A stretch of DNA of 64,000 nucleotides from Pasteurellaceae bacterium (GCA_030527795.1 JAUNAB010000001.1:134856-198855), one strand, 5' to 3'. Shown: positions 18,336 through 29,492, numbered from the stretch's first letter. Numbers and translations: made by a program. Notes: generated by a model from the letters alone, not told the origin.

Positions 18336-19880
18336 ATGTCCCCAGCATTTATCCAAACATTGAATCAAAAAGTGGCGTATCATCAGGATTTAGCTGCGGT
18401 TTTTGCAACCTTATGTCCAGAAAATACCAATGGGTTATTATTAGAAAGTGCGGAAATCAGCAGTAAAAATAGTTTGCAAAGCCTTTTATTTATTCATAGT
18501 GCGTTGAAAATTAGCTGCGTTGGGCATCGTGTTGAATTTAAGGCATTAAGTGAGAATGGAAGCAAAATATTGCCTTTGATTGCCGATGCTTTGGAGCAAA
18601 AAGCAACCGTCAGTGTTATGCATAACCAAGTTAATGCTGATTTTGCACCATTGGCACAAGATCTTGATGAAGACAGTAAACTGCAAGCAAATACGGTGTT
18701 TGACGGATTGCGAGTAGTGAGTCAACTTTATCAACACAGTGAAATGCCCATTCTTCTTGGGGGATTGTTTGCTTATGATTTGGTTGCAAATTTCATACCT
18801 ATGAACGATATTCAATTACAAGATGATGGTTTGACTTGCCCCGATTATGTGTTTTATCTTGCTGAGCATTTGCTTCGCTTCGATCATCCTAGTCAGCAAG
18901 CGACATTGCAAAGTTTTTGTTTTGACGGAAGCCTAACTCCGAATATGCAACAAACCGCGGATCAAATTGCATTGCAACTTCAAGATATTCAACCGCTTGC
19001 TCGTCCACAATCTGCGGGTACAGATGTGGTAATAAACCATAATGATGAGCAATTTAAAGGCATTATTCAGCAATTAAAACAACATATTTATCAAGGCGAT
19101 GTATTCCAAATTGTACCATCACGCCGTTTTTCCTTGCCTTGTCCTAATCCGTTGGCAACCTATCGTCAATTAAAACATAATAACCCAAGCCCTTATATGT
19201 TTTATATGCAAGATGATGAGTTTATTTTGTTTGGTGCATCGCCTGAAAGTGCGTTGAAATATTCAGCTAAATCACGTCAGCTTGAGATTTATCCGATTGC
19301 AGGTTCACGGCCGCGTGGTTTTGATGCGAAGGGAAACATTGATCCTGAACTTGATGCTCGTTTGGAATTGGCGTTGCGTTTGGATCAAAAAGAAATCGCT
19401 GAACATTTAATGCTTGTGGATTTAGCTCGTAATGATATTGCACGAGTTTGTCAAAGTGGGACGCGTCAGGTTAAAGCCTTAATGCAAGTGGATCGCTATT
19501 CGCACATTATGCACTTAGTTTCACGGGTAGTAGGCACATTGCGTCCTGAACTTGATGCACTGCACGCCTATCAAGCCTGCATGAATATGGGCACGCTAAC
19601 AGGTGCACCGAAAATCAAAGCAATGCAATTAATTTATCAATTTGAACAGCAAAAACGTCATAGTTATGGGGGAGCCGTCGGGTATTTGTCTTCTGATGGC
19701 GAATTTGATACCTGTATTGTGATCCGTTCGGCGTTTGTGCAAAAAGGGATTGCTTATGTGCAAGCAGGCTGTGGTGAAGTGCTAGGTTCTGATCCACAAT
19801 TAGAAGCAGATGAAACGCGTCACAAAGCACGTGCGGTATTAAATACGATTATCCAAACGAATAGTCAACAGATTAATTAA
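18336..19880 (+). CDS. trpE: Anthranilate synthase component I
   Basis: TrpE makes anthranilate from chorismate using ammonia delivered by TrpG. The 514-residue protein has an N-terminal feedback-binding region with LLESAEISSKNSLQSLL (near 40-55, the LLES motif of tryptophan inhibition) and a C-terminal chorismate-binding domain with IAGSRPRG, DLARNDIARVC and the GGAVGYLSSDGEFDTCI segment. The ATG at 18336 follows AAGGAATTGATT; an in-frame TTG at 18330 is less likely. It is the first gene of the trp operon, 16 bases before trpG. Confidence 0.97.
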   Translation: MSPAFIQTLNQKVAYHQDLAAVFATLCPENTNGLLLESAEISSKNSLQSLLFIHSALKISCVGHRVEFKALSENGSKILPLIADALEQKATVSVMHNQVNADFAPLAQDLDEDSKLQANTVFDGLRVVSQLYQHSEMPILLGGLFAYDLVANFIPMNDIQLQDDGLTCPDYVFYLAEHLLRFDHPSQQATLQSFCFDGSLTPNMQQTADQIALQLQDIQPLARPQSAGTDVVINHNDEQFKGIIQQLKQHIYQGDVFQIVPSRRFSLPCPNPLATYRQLKHNNPSPYMFYMQDDEFILFGASPESALKYSAKSRQLEIYPIAGSRPRGFDAKGNIDPELDARLELALRLDQKEIAEHLMLVDLARNDIARVCQSGTRQVKALMQVDRYSHIMHLVSRVVGTLRPELDALHAYQACMNMGTLTGAPKIKAMQLIYQFEQQKRHSYGGAVGYLSSDGEFDTCIVIRSAFVQKGIAYVQAGCGEVLGSDPQLEADETRHKARAVLNTIIQTNSQQIN

Positions 19881-19896
19881 AGGGAAAGGTAGCACA

Positions 19897-20481
19897 ATGG
19901 CAACAATACTATTTTTAGATAATTTTGATTCCTTTACTTACAATCTAGTTGATCAATTTAGAAGCCTAGGCAATGAAGTCAAGGTCTATCGCAACGACTG
20001 TGAGTTAGATTATTTAGAAAAAATTGCTTTAGAAAAGCCCAACACCGTGTTAGCTTTATCACCAGGGCCTGGCAACCCGAGCGAAGCAGGTAATATGCTC
20101 GCATTGATTAAACGCTTAACAGGAAAAGTGCCAATGATAGGTATTTGCCTTGGGCATCAAGCGATCATTGAAGCTTTTGGTGGCAAAGTGGTGCACGCAG
20201 GTGAAGTTTTGCACGGCAAAGTCTCACAAATTCAGCACGATGGTTTGGCGATGTTTAGTGGATTGAGCAATCCAATGCCCGTGGCGCGTTATCATTCCTT
20301 AATGGGTTGTGATTTGCCGACGGAATTAGTGGTTAATGCACATTATCATCAAATTATAATGGCAATTCGTCATCAAACTTTGCCGATTTGTGCATTTCAA
20401 TTTCATCCTGAAAGTATTTTAACGGTGCAAGGATCGCAATTATTAGCACAATCGCTAGAGTGGTTACTCAATCACAAATAA
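19897..20481 (+). CDS. trpG: Anthranilate synthase component II (glutamine amidotransferase)
   Basis: A 194-residue class I amidotransferase. The opening ILFLDNFDSFTYNLVDQ is typical of the TrpG/PabA family. The catalytic Cys is in MIGICLGHQAI (about residue 83) and the His-Glu pair in FQFHPESI (about 167-169). It is a stand-alone subunit, not fused to trpD as in E. coli. AAAGGGAAAGGTAGCACA precedes the ATG. Its position straight after trpE favours tryptophan over folate synthesis. Confidence 0.96.
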   Translation: MATILFLDNFDSFTYNLVDQFRSLGNEVKVYRNDCELDYLEKIALEKPNTVLALSPGPGNPSEAGNMLALIKRLTGKVPMIGICLGHQAIIEAFGGKVVHAGEVLHGKVSQIQHDGLAMFSGLSNPMPVARYHSLMGCDLPTELVVNAHYHQIIMAIRHQTLPICAFQFHPESILTVQGSQLLAQSLEWLLNHK

Positions 20482-20505
20482 TTTTATTTTTTATGACAAA
20501 TTTAA

Positions 20506-20901
<396 letters not shown>

Positions 20902-20954
20902 AAAACAACGTAAATTTTGACCGCGGTTTGAGTGAATTATAACAAGGAATCCCT

Positions 20955-21956
20955 ATGCAAACGCAACAATTACTTGAGCATTTATTTTCTAATCAATCTT
21001 TTGATCAAGCACAGTCTGAAACCTTTTTCCGTGCTGTATTTGCAGGCAATGTCAGTAATGAACAATTATCTGCCGCGTTAATTGCACTAAAACTGCGTGG
21101 CGAAACCGTTGATGAAATCGCGGGGGCGGTGAATGCCGCATTAGCGTTGGCACAGCCGTTTCCTACGCCAAATTATCCCTTTGCGGATATTGTTGGCACG
21201 GGGGGCGATGGAGCGAATACGATCAACATTTCAACGCTCTCTGCGATTGTGGGTGCTACTTGTGGCGTGAAAGTAGCAAAACACGGCAATCGTAGTGTTT
21301 CAAGCAAAACGGGGACGAGCGATGTGTTATCCGCACTGGGGGTGAATGTGTGTGCCAGTGCGACGCAAGCTCGTCAAGCGTTAGATGAAATTGGCGTGTG
21401 TTTTTTGTTTGCTCCACAATATCATTCAGGGTTCAAATATGCAGCACCTGTACGCCAAGCACTAAAAACGCGTACTATTTTTAATATTCTAGGACCGTTG
21501 ATTAATCCTGCTCACGCACCGCGCCAGTTGCTCGGCGTTTATTCCCCAACCCTATTGCAACCTTATGCAGAAACCGCAATGCGTTTAGGTTACGAACACA
21601 CGCTAGTTGTGAATGGCAATGGTGTAGATGAAGTGGCTATTCACGGCATAACTGACGTTGCTGAAGTGAAAAACGGGCAAATTGAACGCTATCAACTTAC
21701 CCCACAAGATTTCGGCTTTACAGCAAAACCGCTTGAGCATTTATGCGGAGGCGAACCTGCTGAAAATGCCAATATCCTAAAAGCGATTTTGCAAGGCAAA
21801 GGCAGTGATGCACATAATCAAGCCGTGGCGATGAATACCGCCTTATTATTAAAATTATTCGGGCAAGATAATCTCAAAGCTAATGCACAACAGGTGCTAG
21901 AGATATTAGCAAGCGGCAAGGCGTTTGATACATTGCAAAAACTGACAAAATACTAG
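20955..21956 (+). CDS. trpD: Anthranilate phosphoribosyltransferase
   Basis: TrpD transfers phosphoribosyl from PRPP to anthranilate. The 333-residue protein has the PRPP-binding motif [17 protein letters not shown] (about residues 77-93), [17 protein letters not shown] (about 106-122), and LGPLINPA (about 180). Its length is normal for the unfused form. It is preceded by a USS near 20922 and by AAGGAATCCCT. trpCF starts eight bases downstream. Confidence 0.97.
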   Translation: MQTQQLLEHLFSNQSFDQAQSETFFRAVFAGNVSNEQLSAALIALKLRGETVDEIAGAVNAALALAQPFPTPNYPFADIVGTGGDGANTINISTLSAIVGATCGVKVAKHGNRSVSSKTGTSDVLSALGVNVCASATQARQALDEIGVCFLFAPQYHSGFKYAAPVRQALKTRTIFNILGPLINPAHAPRQLLGVYSPTLLQPYAETAMRLGYEHTLVVNGNGVDEVAIHGITDVAEVKNGQIERYQLTPQDFGFTAKPLEHLCGGEPAENANILKAILQGKGSDAHNQAVAMNTALLLKLFGQDNLKANAQQVLEILASGKAFDTLQKLTKY

Positions 21957-21964
21957 GAAACACA

Positions 21965-23380
21965 ATGAAGTCATTAAATCTTAATCATGCTCCCACCATT
22001 TTACAACAAATCGTCCTAGATAAAATTGAATGGGTGAATGCAAAGCAAGCAGAATTTCCGTTGGTGCAATTTCAAAAAAATATTCAAAAATCTGACCGCG
22101 GTTTTTATCAAGCTTTGTCAAAAGGCGCTCATCAAAGTCCTGCGTTTATTTTGGAATGTAAAAAAGCATCGCCATCAAAAGGGTTGATTCGAGCCGAATT
22201 CAATTTGCCCGAAATTGCACAGGTGTATAAGCATTATGCGAGTGCAATTTCAGTGCTGACTGATGAAAGATATTTTCAAGGGGATTTTCGTTATATTCAG
22301 CAGGTTCGTGAGATAGTGACTCAGCCCGTATTATGTAAAGATTTTATGGTGAGTCCTTATCAAGTGTATTTAGCTCGTTATTATCACGCGGATGCGATTT
22401 TATTAATGCTATCGGTGTTGGATGATGAACATTATCTTGAACTGGCGGATTTAGCCCACCAGTTGGGAATGGGTGTGTTGACTGAAGCTGCCAATCAAGC
22501 AGAATTAGAACGAGCGATTGCTCTGGGTGCAAAAGTGATCGGTATCAATAATCGCAATTTGCACGATTTATCAGTTGATTTAGCACGTACGCCGCCCCTT
22601 GCACAACAAATTCCTGATGATCGAATTATTATTAGTGAGTCAGGTATTCATAATTATCAGCAAATTCAACAGCTTAAACCTTATGTGCAAGGATTTTTAA
22701 TTGGTAGTAGCTTAATGGGCAGTGATGATCTCAACAATGCGATTCGTGCCTTGATCTTTGGGGAAAACAAAGTGTGCGGTCTAACGCGTAGCCAAGATGT
22801 CAAAATGGTTTACGACAATGGGGCGTTGTATGGAGGGTTGATTTTTGCAGAGAAATCGCCACGTCAATTAAGTTTACGTCAAGCTCAAGATCTTGTGACG
22901 CAAGCACCATTGCGTTTTGTTGGTGTTTTCCAAAATCAAGATATTGATTTTATAGTAAAAATAGCAACACAATTAAATTTATTTGCTGTTCAGTTACACG
23001 GTAGTGAAGACCAAGAATTTATTAATCAATTACGCGAGAAATTGCCTCAAACTATTCAAATTTGGAAAGCGATTTCCATTGATGTGAATGAAACCGCGGA
23101 AAAAAATGATGTTGAATTATGTAATGTTGATCGCTATGTTTTTGACAGTAAAGTCGGCAAAACGCAAGGTGGCACGGGTGCAAGTTTTGATTGGTCAATT
23201 ATCCCTGAAAAATTAAAACATAACATTATTTTGGCAGGGGGAATTAGCCCAGATAACATCGTGCAAGCCGTGCAACAAGGCTGTGTTGGTGTAGATTTGA
23301 ATTCGGGCATAGAAATATCCGCGGGCGTAAAAGATCCTGTTAAATTACAACAAGTATTTGAGCAAATTTTAAAATATTAA
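21965..23380 (+). CDS. trpC: Bifunctional indole-3-glycerol phosphate synthase / phosphoribosylanthranilate isomerase
   Basis: A 471-residue fusion of two TIM barrels, as in enterobacteria. The N-terminal synthase half has [16 protein letters not shown] (about residues 60-75), [14 protein letters not shown] and [14 protein letters not shown]. The C-terminal isomerase half starts near 260 with [11 protein letters not shown] (catalytic Cys) and contains FAVQLHG and [11 protein letters not shown] (catalytic Asp), ending in [11 protein letters not shown]. The two activities catalyse successive steps of tryptophan synthesis. A USS core lies inside at 22096, coding for DRGF. Confidence 0.97.
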   Translation: MKSLNLNHAPTILQQIVLDKIEWVNAKQAEFPLVQFQKNIQKSDRGFYQALSKGAHQSPAFILECKKASPSKGLIRAEFNLPEIAQVYKHYASAISVLTDERYFQGDFRYIQQVREIVTQPVLCKDFMVSPYQVYLARYYHADAILLMLSVLDDEHYLELADLAHQLGMGVLTEAANQAELERAIALGAKVIGINNRNLHDLSVDLARTPPLAQQIPDDRIIISESGIHNYQQIQQLKPYVQGFLIGSSLMGSDDLNNAIRALIFGENKVCGLTRSQDVKMVYDNGALYGGLIFAEKSPRQLSLRQAQDLVTQAPLRFVGVFQNQDIDFIVKIATQLNLFAVQLHGSEDQEFINQLREKLPQTIQIWKAISIDVNETAEKNDVELCNVDRYVFDSKVGKTQGGTGASFDWSIIPEKLKHNIILAGGISPDNIVQAVQQGCVGVDLNSGIEISAGVKDPVKLQQVFEQILKY

Positions 23381-23389
23381 GGATAAATT

Positions 23390-24583
23390 ATGGAGAGTAT
23401 CTTAAATCCCTATTTTGGTGAATTTGGAGGAATGTATGTGCCAGAGATTTTGGTTCCTGTCTTACAACAGTTAGAACAGGCATTTGTTGATGCACAACAG
23501 GATCTTGAATTTCAACGTGAATTTTACGATTTATTGCAAAATTATGCTGGTCGGCCCACTGCATTGACGTTATGCCGTAATCTAACGAAAGGCACAAAAA
23601 CGAAATTGTACTTAAAACGTGAAGATTTGTTGCACGGTGGTGCACATAAGACCAATCAAGTGTTAGGGCAAATTTTGTTAGCGAAAAGAATGGGTAAAAC
23701 GCGAATTATTGCCGAAACGGGGGCGGGACAACACGGGGTAGCAACAGCGCTGGCTTGTGCAATGCTTGATATGCCGTGCCGTGTGTATATGGGATCAAAA
23801 GATGTGGAACGCCAATCGCCAAATGTTTTTCGTATGCGTTTAATGGGGGCGGAAGTTGTGCCTGTGGAAAAAGGCTCTTGTTCATTGAAAGATGCTTGCT
23901 GTGAAGCAATGCGTGATTGGTCAGCTAATTATGAAACCACGCATTATTTACTAGGCACAGCCGCAGGACCACATCCTTTCCCAACCATTGTGCGTGAATT
24001 TCAGAAAATCATCGGCGAAGAAACCAAACAGCAAATTTTAGCACGCGAAGGGCGTTTACCTGATGCGATTATTGCCGCAGTTGGCGGTGGCTCAAATGCA
24101 ATTGGTATATTTGCAGATTTTATTGATGAAAAAGCGGTGCGCTTAATTGGTATTGAACCTGCAGGGAAAGGCATTGCGACGGGTGAACACGGTGCGCCGT
24201 TAAAACACGGCAAAGTTGGTATTTATTTTGGAATGAAATCCCCGATTATGCAAACTGATGACGGACAAATTGAAGAGTCATATTCCATTTCTGCTGGGCT
24301 AGATTTTCCATCGGTTGGACCACAGCACGCCCATTTGCACGCAATTGGTCGGGCGGAATATGAGAGCATCACGGATGATGAAGCATTAGACGCCTTTCAA
24401 TCGCTTGCCAAACACGAAGGGATCATTCCTGCATTAGAAAGTGCGCACGCGTTAGCTTACGCATTAAAAATGATTAAACAGTATCCTGATAAAGAGCAGT
24501 TATTGGTTGTTAATTTATCGGGGCGTGGCGATAAGGATATTTTTACTGTCGATAAAATTCTTTCAGCGAGAGGGAAATTCTAA
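23390..24583 (+). CDS. trpB: Tryptophan synthase beta chain
   Basis: TrpB joins indole to serine with PLP. The 397-residue protein has the PLP lysine in GGAHKTNQ (Lys87), [16 protein letters not shown] with the conserved Glu near 109, and the phosphate loop VGGGSNAIG. It is the long TrpB1 form. It starts nine bases after trpCF, with AAGGATAAATT as ribosome site, and overlaps trpA by one base (TAATG), consistent with equal amounts of the two subunits. Confidence 0.98.
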   Translation: MESILNPYFGEFGGMYVPEILVPVLQQLEQAFVDAQQDLEFQREFYDLLQNYAGRPTALTLCRNLTKGTKTKLYLKREDLLHGGAHKTNQVLGQILLAKRMGKTRIIAETGAGQHGVATALACAMLDMPCRVYMGSKDVERQSPNVFRMRLMGAEVVPVEKGSCSLKDACCEAMRDWSANYETTHYLLGTAAGPHPFPTIVREFQKIIGEETKQQILAREGRLPDAIIAAVGGGSNAIGIFADFIDEKAVRLIGIEPAGKGIATGEHGAPLKHGKVGIYFGMKSPIMQTDDGQIEESYSISAGLDFPSVGPQHAHLHAIGRAEYESITDDEALDAFQSLAKHEGIIPALESAHALAYALKMIKQYPDKEQLLVVNLSGRGDKDIFTVDKILSARGKF

Positions 24584-25392
24584 TGAGCCGTTTTGAACAA
24601 TTATTTGCACAACTTAACCGCAAAAATCAAGGGGCGTTTGTGCCTTTCGTTACGCTATGTGATCCTGATTTTAATCGTTCATTTGAAATTATTTGTACCT
24701 TGGTAGATAACGGTGCGGATGCATTGGAATTGGGTTTTCCATTTAGTGATCCTTTATTAGACGGACCTGTTATTCAAGCTGCGAATAATCGGGCGTTGCA
24801 AGCCGATTGCAGCACTGAACAAAGTTTTCAATTATTGGAAAAAATACGTCAACACTATCCCGATATTCCGATTAGCTTGTTATTATGTGCTAATTTAATT
24901 TATGCACAAACACTGGACAGCTTCTATCAACGTTGTGCTAATGTGGGTGTGGACGCGGTTTTGGTTGCAGATGTGCCATTATTAGCCGCACAGCCTTATA
25001 TTCAAGCTGCACAAAAACACGGCATTGATCCTGTTTTTATCTGCCCACCGAATGCGAATACACAAACTATTCAACGGGTTGCCGAGCAGTCTAAAGGTTA
25101 TACCTATTTAGTTTCACGAGCAGGCGTAACAAGTGCAGAAAATCAAAGTCACGCGAGCAATCTAGATAACCTGATTATGCAGTTAAAAGCATATAATGCT
25201 CCGCCTATTTTGCAAGGATTTGGCATTGCTCAACCAAAACAAGTTCGCGAAGCCTTAAATCTAGGTGCCGAGGGAGCGATTTCAGGTTCTGCAACGGTAC
25301 AAATTATTGAACGAAATTTAGATAACCATTCCCAATGCTTAGCTGAATTAGCTCAATTTACCCAAGCAATGAAAGGGGCAACAATAGGGTAG
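24583..25392 (+). CDS. trpA: Tryptophan synthase alpha chain
   Basis: TrpA cleaves indole-3-glycerol phosphate and channels indole to TrpB. The 269-residue TIM barrel carries the catalytic Glu49 ([11 protein letters not shown]) and Asp60 (LLDGPVIQ), the loop FICPPNA, and phosphate-binding GAISGSA near residue 231. It is the last gene of the operon. A strong inverted USS hairpin follows 13 bases downstream. Confidence 0.98.
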   Translation: MSRFEQLFAQLNRKNQGAFVPFVTLCDPDFNRSFEIICTLVDNGADALELGFPFSDPLLDGPVIQAANNRALQADCSTEQSFQLLEKIRQHYPDIPISLLLCANLIYAQTLDSFYQRCANVGVDAVLVADVPLLAAQPYIQAAQKHGIDPVFICPPNANTQTIQRVAEQSKGYTYLVSRAGVTSAENQSHASNLDNLIMQLKAYNAPPILQGFGIAQPKQVREALNLGAEGAISGSATVQIIERNLDNHSQCLAELAQFTQAMKGATIG

Positions 25393-25405
25393 ATTAAAAA
25401 TCACG

Positions 25406-25448
25406 AAAACCGCGGTCAAAATTTTAAGCGTTTTTTGACCGCGGTTTT
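25406..25448. terminator. Inverted USS pair, terminator of the trp operon
   Basis: Perfect 16-base arms AAAACCGCGGTCAAAA (25406-25421) and TTTTGACCGCGGTTTT (25433-25448) with an 11-base loop. It lies between convergent trpA and the HxlR regulator and marks one edge of the accessory cassette. Confidence 0.85.
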
Positions 25449-25520
25449 AGCTATTTTGTGTTATACGCTAGTATTAAAGAGCTAGTAAATGATTTTATTA
25501 TGCACTTATATAGAGCATTC

Positions 25521-25973
25521 TTATATATGTGTAGTGAGTTTAGGTATTAGGTCTTCAATCATAATGTTTTCTCCACTTATTTCATCAATTAAATTGAGTA
25601 TTACAGCATTTCCTGTATGTTTGTTTTCTAAATGGTAAGGGAAGATTGAGCCCACGTCACGTCCCCATTTTTGACCAATTTGACTCGCAGCTACCAATAA
25701 TAATGCTAAATCTTTTCCTTTCTCCGTTAAATGATATTCATATCGAGAAGGGGATTTTTGATATAGTTGTTTAATGATTATTCCTTCATTTTCTAAATGC
25801 TTTAGACGCGATGAGAGCGTTGCGTGAGTTATATTGCTACTTTTACTCAATTCACTGTATTTTGTTTTTCCAAAAAATAGGTCGCGTAAGATCAATATAG
25901 CCCATTTATCACCAATTGCACCAAATACATCAGCAATAGCACAGTGCATATCTTTAAAATCATTTATTTTCAT
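25521..25973 (-). CDS. HxlR-family winged-helix transcriptional regulator
   Basis: A 150-residue HxlR-type regulator. The signature CAIADVFGAIGDKWAILILRDL is at about residues 10-31, followed by the recognition helix region NITHATLSSRLKHLENEGII and the wing SRYEYHLTEKGKDL. HxlR proteins often control the adjacent oxidoreductase and respond to aldehydes, quinones or disulphide stress. The Met at 25973 was chosen since the frame before it has no family match. It is divergent from the Old Yellow Enzyme gene, with a 37-base palindrome between them. The cassette contains no ACCGCGGT core, unlike its surroundings. Confidence 0.88.
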   Translation of the reverse strand: MKINDFKDMHCAIADVFGAIGDKWAILILRDLFFGKTKYSELSKSSNITHATLSSRLKHLENEGIIIKQLYQKSPSRYEYHLTEKGKDLALLLVAASQIGQKWGRDVGSIFPYHLENKHTGNAVILNLIDEISGENIMIEDLIPKLTTHI

Positions 25974-26033
25974 AGAGTTAATCTCAATATGGTCCTTAAA
26001 CGCAAGGGTAATTCTAGCCCTTTTTATATAAAA

Positions 26034-26070
26034 CTTCAATTATTAGAGTTGCAAACTCTGATTATTGAAG
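26034..26070. promoter_or_regulatory. 37-base palindrome, likely HxlR operator
   Basis: A 17-base left arm (26034-26050) and right arm (26054-26070) around GCA, complementary at 15 of 17 positions, with inner core AGAGTTGCAAACTCT. It lies between the divergent regulator and reductase genes, 43 bases before the reductase ATG. The size fits a dimeric winged-helix repressor. The assignment is inferred from position and symmetry. Confidence 0.7.
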
Positions 26071-26113
26071 TTAGTATAGTGCAAATATTATATACATCTG
26101 GAGAGCAAAATTT

Positions 26114-27337
26114 ATGAGTAATTTATTTAATACCTTTACTTTATCTAATGGGATCACAATCAAAAATCGTCTTGTTAAAGCGGCTATGAGTGAACAGCTT
26201 ACTATGAATAATCAACCGAATCATTATTATGAAAATTTATACCGAACTTGGGCTAATGGTGGGGCGGGTATCTTAGTAACAGGAAATGTGATGGTTGATT
26301 ATACTGCATTGGGTGGAGAGGGAGATGTCGTTATTGAAGACGAACGAGATTTAGAGATGCTTCAACGGTGGGCAAAAGCAGGAACAGAGAATAATACTAT
26401 TTTGCTAATGCAACTTAATCATCTTGGCAAGCAATCACCAAAAGATCTATCGCCAGAGCCAGTTGCACCTAGTGCAATTCCTCTTGCTCAACATTTATTA
26501 GATTTTTTTGCACCACCAAGGGCGTTAACTGAATTAGAAATTAAAAATATTATTGATAAATTTGCTAATGCATCCGTAATTGCGGAAAAAGCAGGATTCT
26601 CTGGTGTACAAATACATGCAGCCCATGGCTATTTGCTTAGTCAATTTCTTTCACCACATCATAACCAACGTAATGACCAATGGGGAGGATCACTTGAAAA
26701 TAGAGCTAGAATTTTAGTTGAAATTTATCAAGCGATTAGAACTAGTGTTTCTAAAACATTTATTGTTGCTATCAAATTAAATTCAGCTGATTTTCAGAAA
26801 GGTGGGTTCAGTGAAGAAGAATCTATGCAAGTTATTAAACTTTTATCAGATCTTGGTGTAGATTTGATTGAGATTTCTGGGGGAAATTATGAACATCCAG
26901 CTATGCTAAATGGCGTAAAGGAAAGCACAAAAAAACGCGAAGCTTATTTTCTTGATTATGCTGAAAAAGTGAGAAAAATAACAGCTATTCCTTTGATTGT
27001 TACAGGGGGTTTTAGAAGTCAGGCTGCAATGGAATCAGCATTACAAAGCAATCAATTAGATTTTGTAGGTATTGCTAAACCTTTTGCTATTGAGCCTAAT
27101 TTTCCTAATCAATTATTTCAAAATAGTTATAAAACAATTTCTCTAAAACCTATTCGTACAGGTATTAGAAAACTAGATTATAAATTAGGTTCTGTTTTAG
27201 AAATGGCGTGGTTTATGGTACAAATGAAGCGTATAGCTAAAGGTAAAAAAGCTAAGCCTAATTTGAGTGTTTGGCGTGTGTTTTTCAATATCTTATTGCA
27301 AAAAGGATTAAAAGGCTTTAGAAAAGAGAGAGTTTAG
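26114..27337 (+). CDS. Old Yellow Enzyme family NADH:flavin oxidoreductase
   Basis: A 407-residue FMN-dependent ene-reductase-type protein. The opening NGITIKNRLVKAAMSEQ is the usual FMN-binding start. The His pair in GVQIHAAHGYLLSQFLSP (His168, His171) and the following NQRNDQWGGSLENR are diagnostic. IPLIVTGGF and DFVGIAKPFAIEP form the C-terminal phosphate-binding part. The extra C-terminal 50 residues are basic and hydrophobic. Likely substrates are electrophilic enones or quinones, but this is inferred. Low GC and no USS inside suggest the two-gene cassette was acquired. CTGGAGAGCAAAATTT precedes the ATG. Confidence 0.9.
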   Translation: MSNLFNTFTLSNGITIKNRLVKAAMSEQLTMNNQPNHYYENLYRTWANGGAGILVTGNVMVDYTALGGEGDVVIEDERDLEMLQRWAKAGTENNTILLMQLNHLGKQSPKDLSPEPVAPSAIPLAQHLLDFFAPPRALTELEIKNIIDKFANASVIAEKAGFSGVQIHAAHGYLLSQFLSPHHNQRNDQWGGSLENRARILVEIYQAIRTSVSKTFIVAIKLNSADFQKGGFSEEESMQVIKLLSDLGVDLIEISGGNYEHPAMLNGVKESTKKREAYFLDYAEKVRKITAIPLIVTGGFRSQAAMESALQSNQLDFVGIAKPFAIEPNFPNQLFQNSYKTISLKPIRTGIRKLDYKLGSVLEMAWFMVQMKRIAKGKKAKPNLSVWRVFFNILLQKGLKGFRKERV

Positions 27338-27436
27338 TTTTTAGGACTTAAGTAAAATTAAAGAATGGTATCTTAAATATATAAGATTCCCTTAAATTTA
27401 ATATTCTTTACTGGATATATTATTAAGTTAAGAATT

Positions 27437-27474
27437 ACCGCGGTCAGAAATTCAGACGTTTTTTTGACCGCGGT
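27437..27474. terminator. Inverted USS pair downstream of kdsC and the OYE gene
   Basis: Arms ACCGCGGTCAGAAA (27437-27450) and TTTTTGACCGCGGT (27461-27474), nearly perfect, followed by TTTTTG. It lies between convergent genes and closes the right side of the accessory cassette. Confidence 0.8.
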
Positions 27475-27488
27475 TTTTTGTTAGAAAT

Positions 27489-28037
27489 TTATTGTGCCAT
27501 TTTTTCCACTACGGTTAAAAAACCTTGAGCAGTGGCGTAGATGTCGCTTTTTCCTTGTGATTGTAAAATCAGATCTGCCATTTCACGAAATGTCCCTTTT
27601 CCGCCAGATAAAGACAGCACGTAATCTGCTTGGGCTTTTACATAAGGTGCGGCATCGGCAACGGCAAAGGCAATGGCACACACCTTAAATGCGGGGAGAT
27701 CAACAGAATCATCGCCGATATAGGCAGTTTGTTCTGGCGTTACGCCTGCTTGTCGCATTAGCTCAAAACAGGCACTTTCTTTTTCTAATTTACCTAAAAA
27801 AGCTAATTTTATGCCGAGATCGGCGATACGTTTTTGCAAAATAGGCGATGAACGGCCTGACAACACGGCAACTTGAATTCCACTTTCAATTAATAAACGA
27901 ACACCTAAGCCATCTCTGACGTGAAAGCTTTTAATTGCTTCGCCGTTAGCATCATAGTGCAGTAATCCATCGGTAAGTACGCCATCTACATCGGTGATAA
28001 CGAGTTTAATTTGTTGTAATGTTTGAGTAATATTCAT
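27489..28037 (-). CDS. kdsC: 3-deoxy-D-manno-octulosonate 8-phosphate phosphatase
   Basis: KdsC removes phosphate from Kdo-8-P in lipid A-core synthesis. The 182-residue HAD-fold protein lacks a cap domain, as the family does. It has the nucleophile motif ITDVDGVLTDG (Asp16, Asp18), motif II AVLSGRSS, and motif IV GDDSVDLPAF. It starts two bases after kdsD ends, so both are translated together. Tetramer formation is known for Haemophilus KdsC. Confidence 0.96.
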   Translation of the reverse strand: MNITQTLQQIKLVITDVDGVLTDGLLHYDANGEAIKSFHVRDGLGVRLLIESGIQVAVLSGRSSPILQKRIADLGIKLAFLGKLEKESACFELMRQAGVTPEQTAYIGDDSVDLPAFKVCAIAFAVADAAPYVKAQADYVLSLSGGKGTFREMADLILQSQGKSDIYATAQGFLTVVEKMAQ

Positions 28038-28039
28038 AA

Positions 28040-28975
28040 TTAACTTGAGAATTCAATTAATCCAACAACTTGGTTTTGTTCATTCACGGCAATGAGTGAA
28101 TGAATTTTGTGTTGTTTCATATATTGTTCAGCTTCGGCTAAATAGGCATCTTGGTTAATAGTTTTAGGGGTGGTTGTCATTAAATCTTTAGCACATTGCG
28201 TGAGCGTTTTTGCCCCATTCGCTGAAAGTGCACGACGTACATCACCATCGGTAATAATGCCTTTAAGTTGTTGATTTTCAATCACTAATGCCACACCCAT
28301 TCGCCCTTCATTCATAATGGTTAAGCAATCTGTAAAACTGGTTTCAGGGGTTGTAATTGGCAAGCGAGTCTGCATTTGATCTTTAACACGGCACAACAAA
28401 CGGCGACCCAAACTTCCACCTGGGTGGAATTTAGCAAAGTCGGCAGGTTTGAAATCGCGAGCGTGAATTAGTGCAACGGCAAGGGCATCACCTAACGCGA
28501 GAGTAACCAGTGCTGAAGTGGTCGGAGCGAGATTATTCGGGCAAACTTCTCGTTCTACGCTGATATTTAAAATGTAATCTGCGTGTTTACCCAATGTTGA
28601 ATTAGGATTGCTAGTAAGGGCAATAATTCGATTTCCAAAGCTTTTTAAACTTGGAATTAATTTATTGACATCATCACTTTCGCCACTATAAGAGATGAGC
28701 ATTACAATATCTTCGGGTTTAAGCATCCCTAAATCGCCATGAAAGGCTTCAGTAGGATGTAAAAATAGACTTGGTGTACCCGTTGATGCGAAGGTGGCAA
28801 CCATCTTTTTGCCAATTAATCCTGACTTACCAATGCCTGCAATAGCAAGGCGACCTTTGCAGTTAAGAATACATTGAATAACTTGGTTAAAACGTTGATC
28901 TAGGCATTGGCTTAATTTGGCTAATGCTTGTTGTTCTATTGTAAGGGTTTCACGTGCATTTTGTAAATAATCCAT
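28040..28975 (-). CDS. kdsD: D-arabinose 5-phosphate isomerase
   Basis: KdsD makes arabinose-5-phosphate from ribulose-5-phosphate, the first step to Kdo. The 311-residue protein has an SIS sugar-isomerase domain (residues about 35-180, with GIGKSGLIGKKMVATFASTG and SYSGESDDV) followed by two CBS domains (about 200-311). HPTEAFHGDLG and KFHPGGSLGRRL are family hallmarks. It is paired with kdsC. CBS domains suggest control by a nucleotide sugar. Confidence 0.95.
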   Translation of the reverse strand: MDYLQNARETLTIEQQALAKLSQCLDQRFNQVIQCILNCKGRLAIAGIGKSGLIGKKMVATFASTGTPSLFLHPTEAFHGDLGMLKPEDIVMLISYSGESDDVNKLIPSLKSFGNRIIALTSNPNSTLGKHADYILNISVEREVCPNNLAPTTSALVTLALGDALAVALIHARDFKPADFAKFHPGGSLGRRLLCRVKDQMQTRLPITTPETSFTDCLTIMNEGRMGVALVIENQQLKGIITDGDVRRALSANGAKTLTQCAKDLMTTTPKTINQDAYLAEAEQYMKQHKIHSLIAVNEQNQVVGLIEFSS

Positions 28976-29058
28976 AAATCCTACTATTAAACAGAAATAA
29001 TTCTACTTATTTTAAAGAAAATTGCGGATTAACTCTATATTAATTTGCAATTATCCAT

Positions 29059-29064
29059 TATACT
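29059..29064 (+). promoter_or_regulatory. -10 box of rnpB
   Basis: TATACT lies seven bases before the predicted 5' end of RNase P RNA. No clear -35 is visible; TTGCGG further upstream is too far away. Confidence 0.5.
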
Positions 29065-29071
29065 GCCGTCC

Positions 29072-29446
<375 letters not shown>

Positions 29447-29453
29447 CAAATTT

Positions 29454-29482
29454 AACCCACTGATTTTTTCAGTGGGTTTTGT
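29454..29482 (+). terminator. Terminator of rnpB
   Basis: Arms AACCCACTGA (29454-29463) and TCAGTGGGTT (29469-29478), then TTGTTT. It lies between convergent rnpB and the MFS gene. Confidence 0.85.
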
Positions 29483-29492
29483 TTATGTAAGG

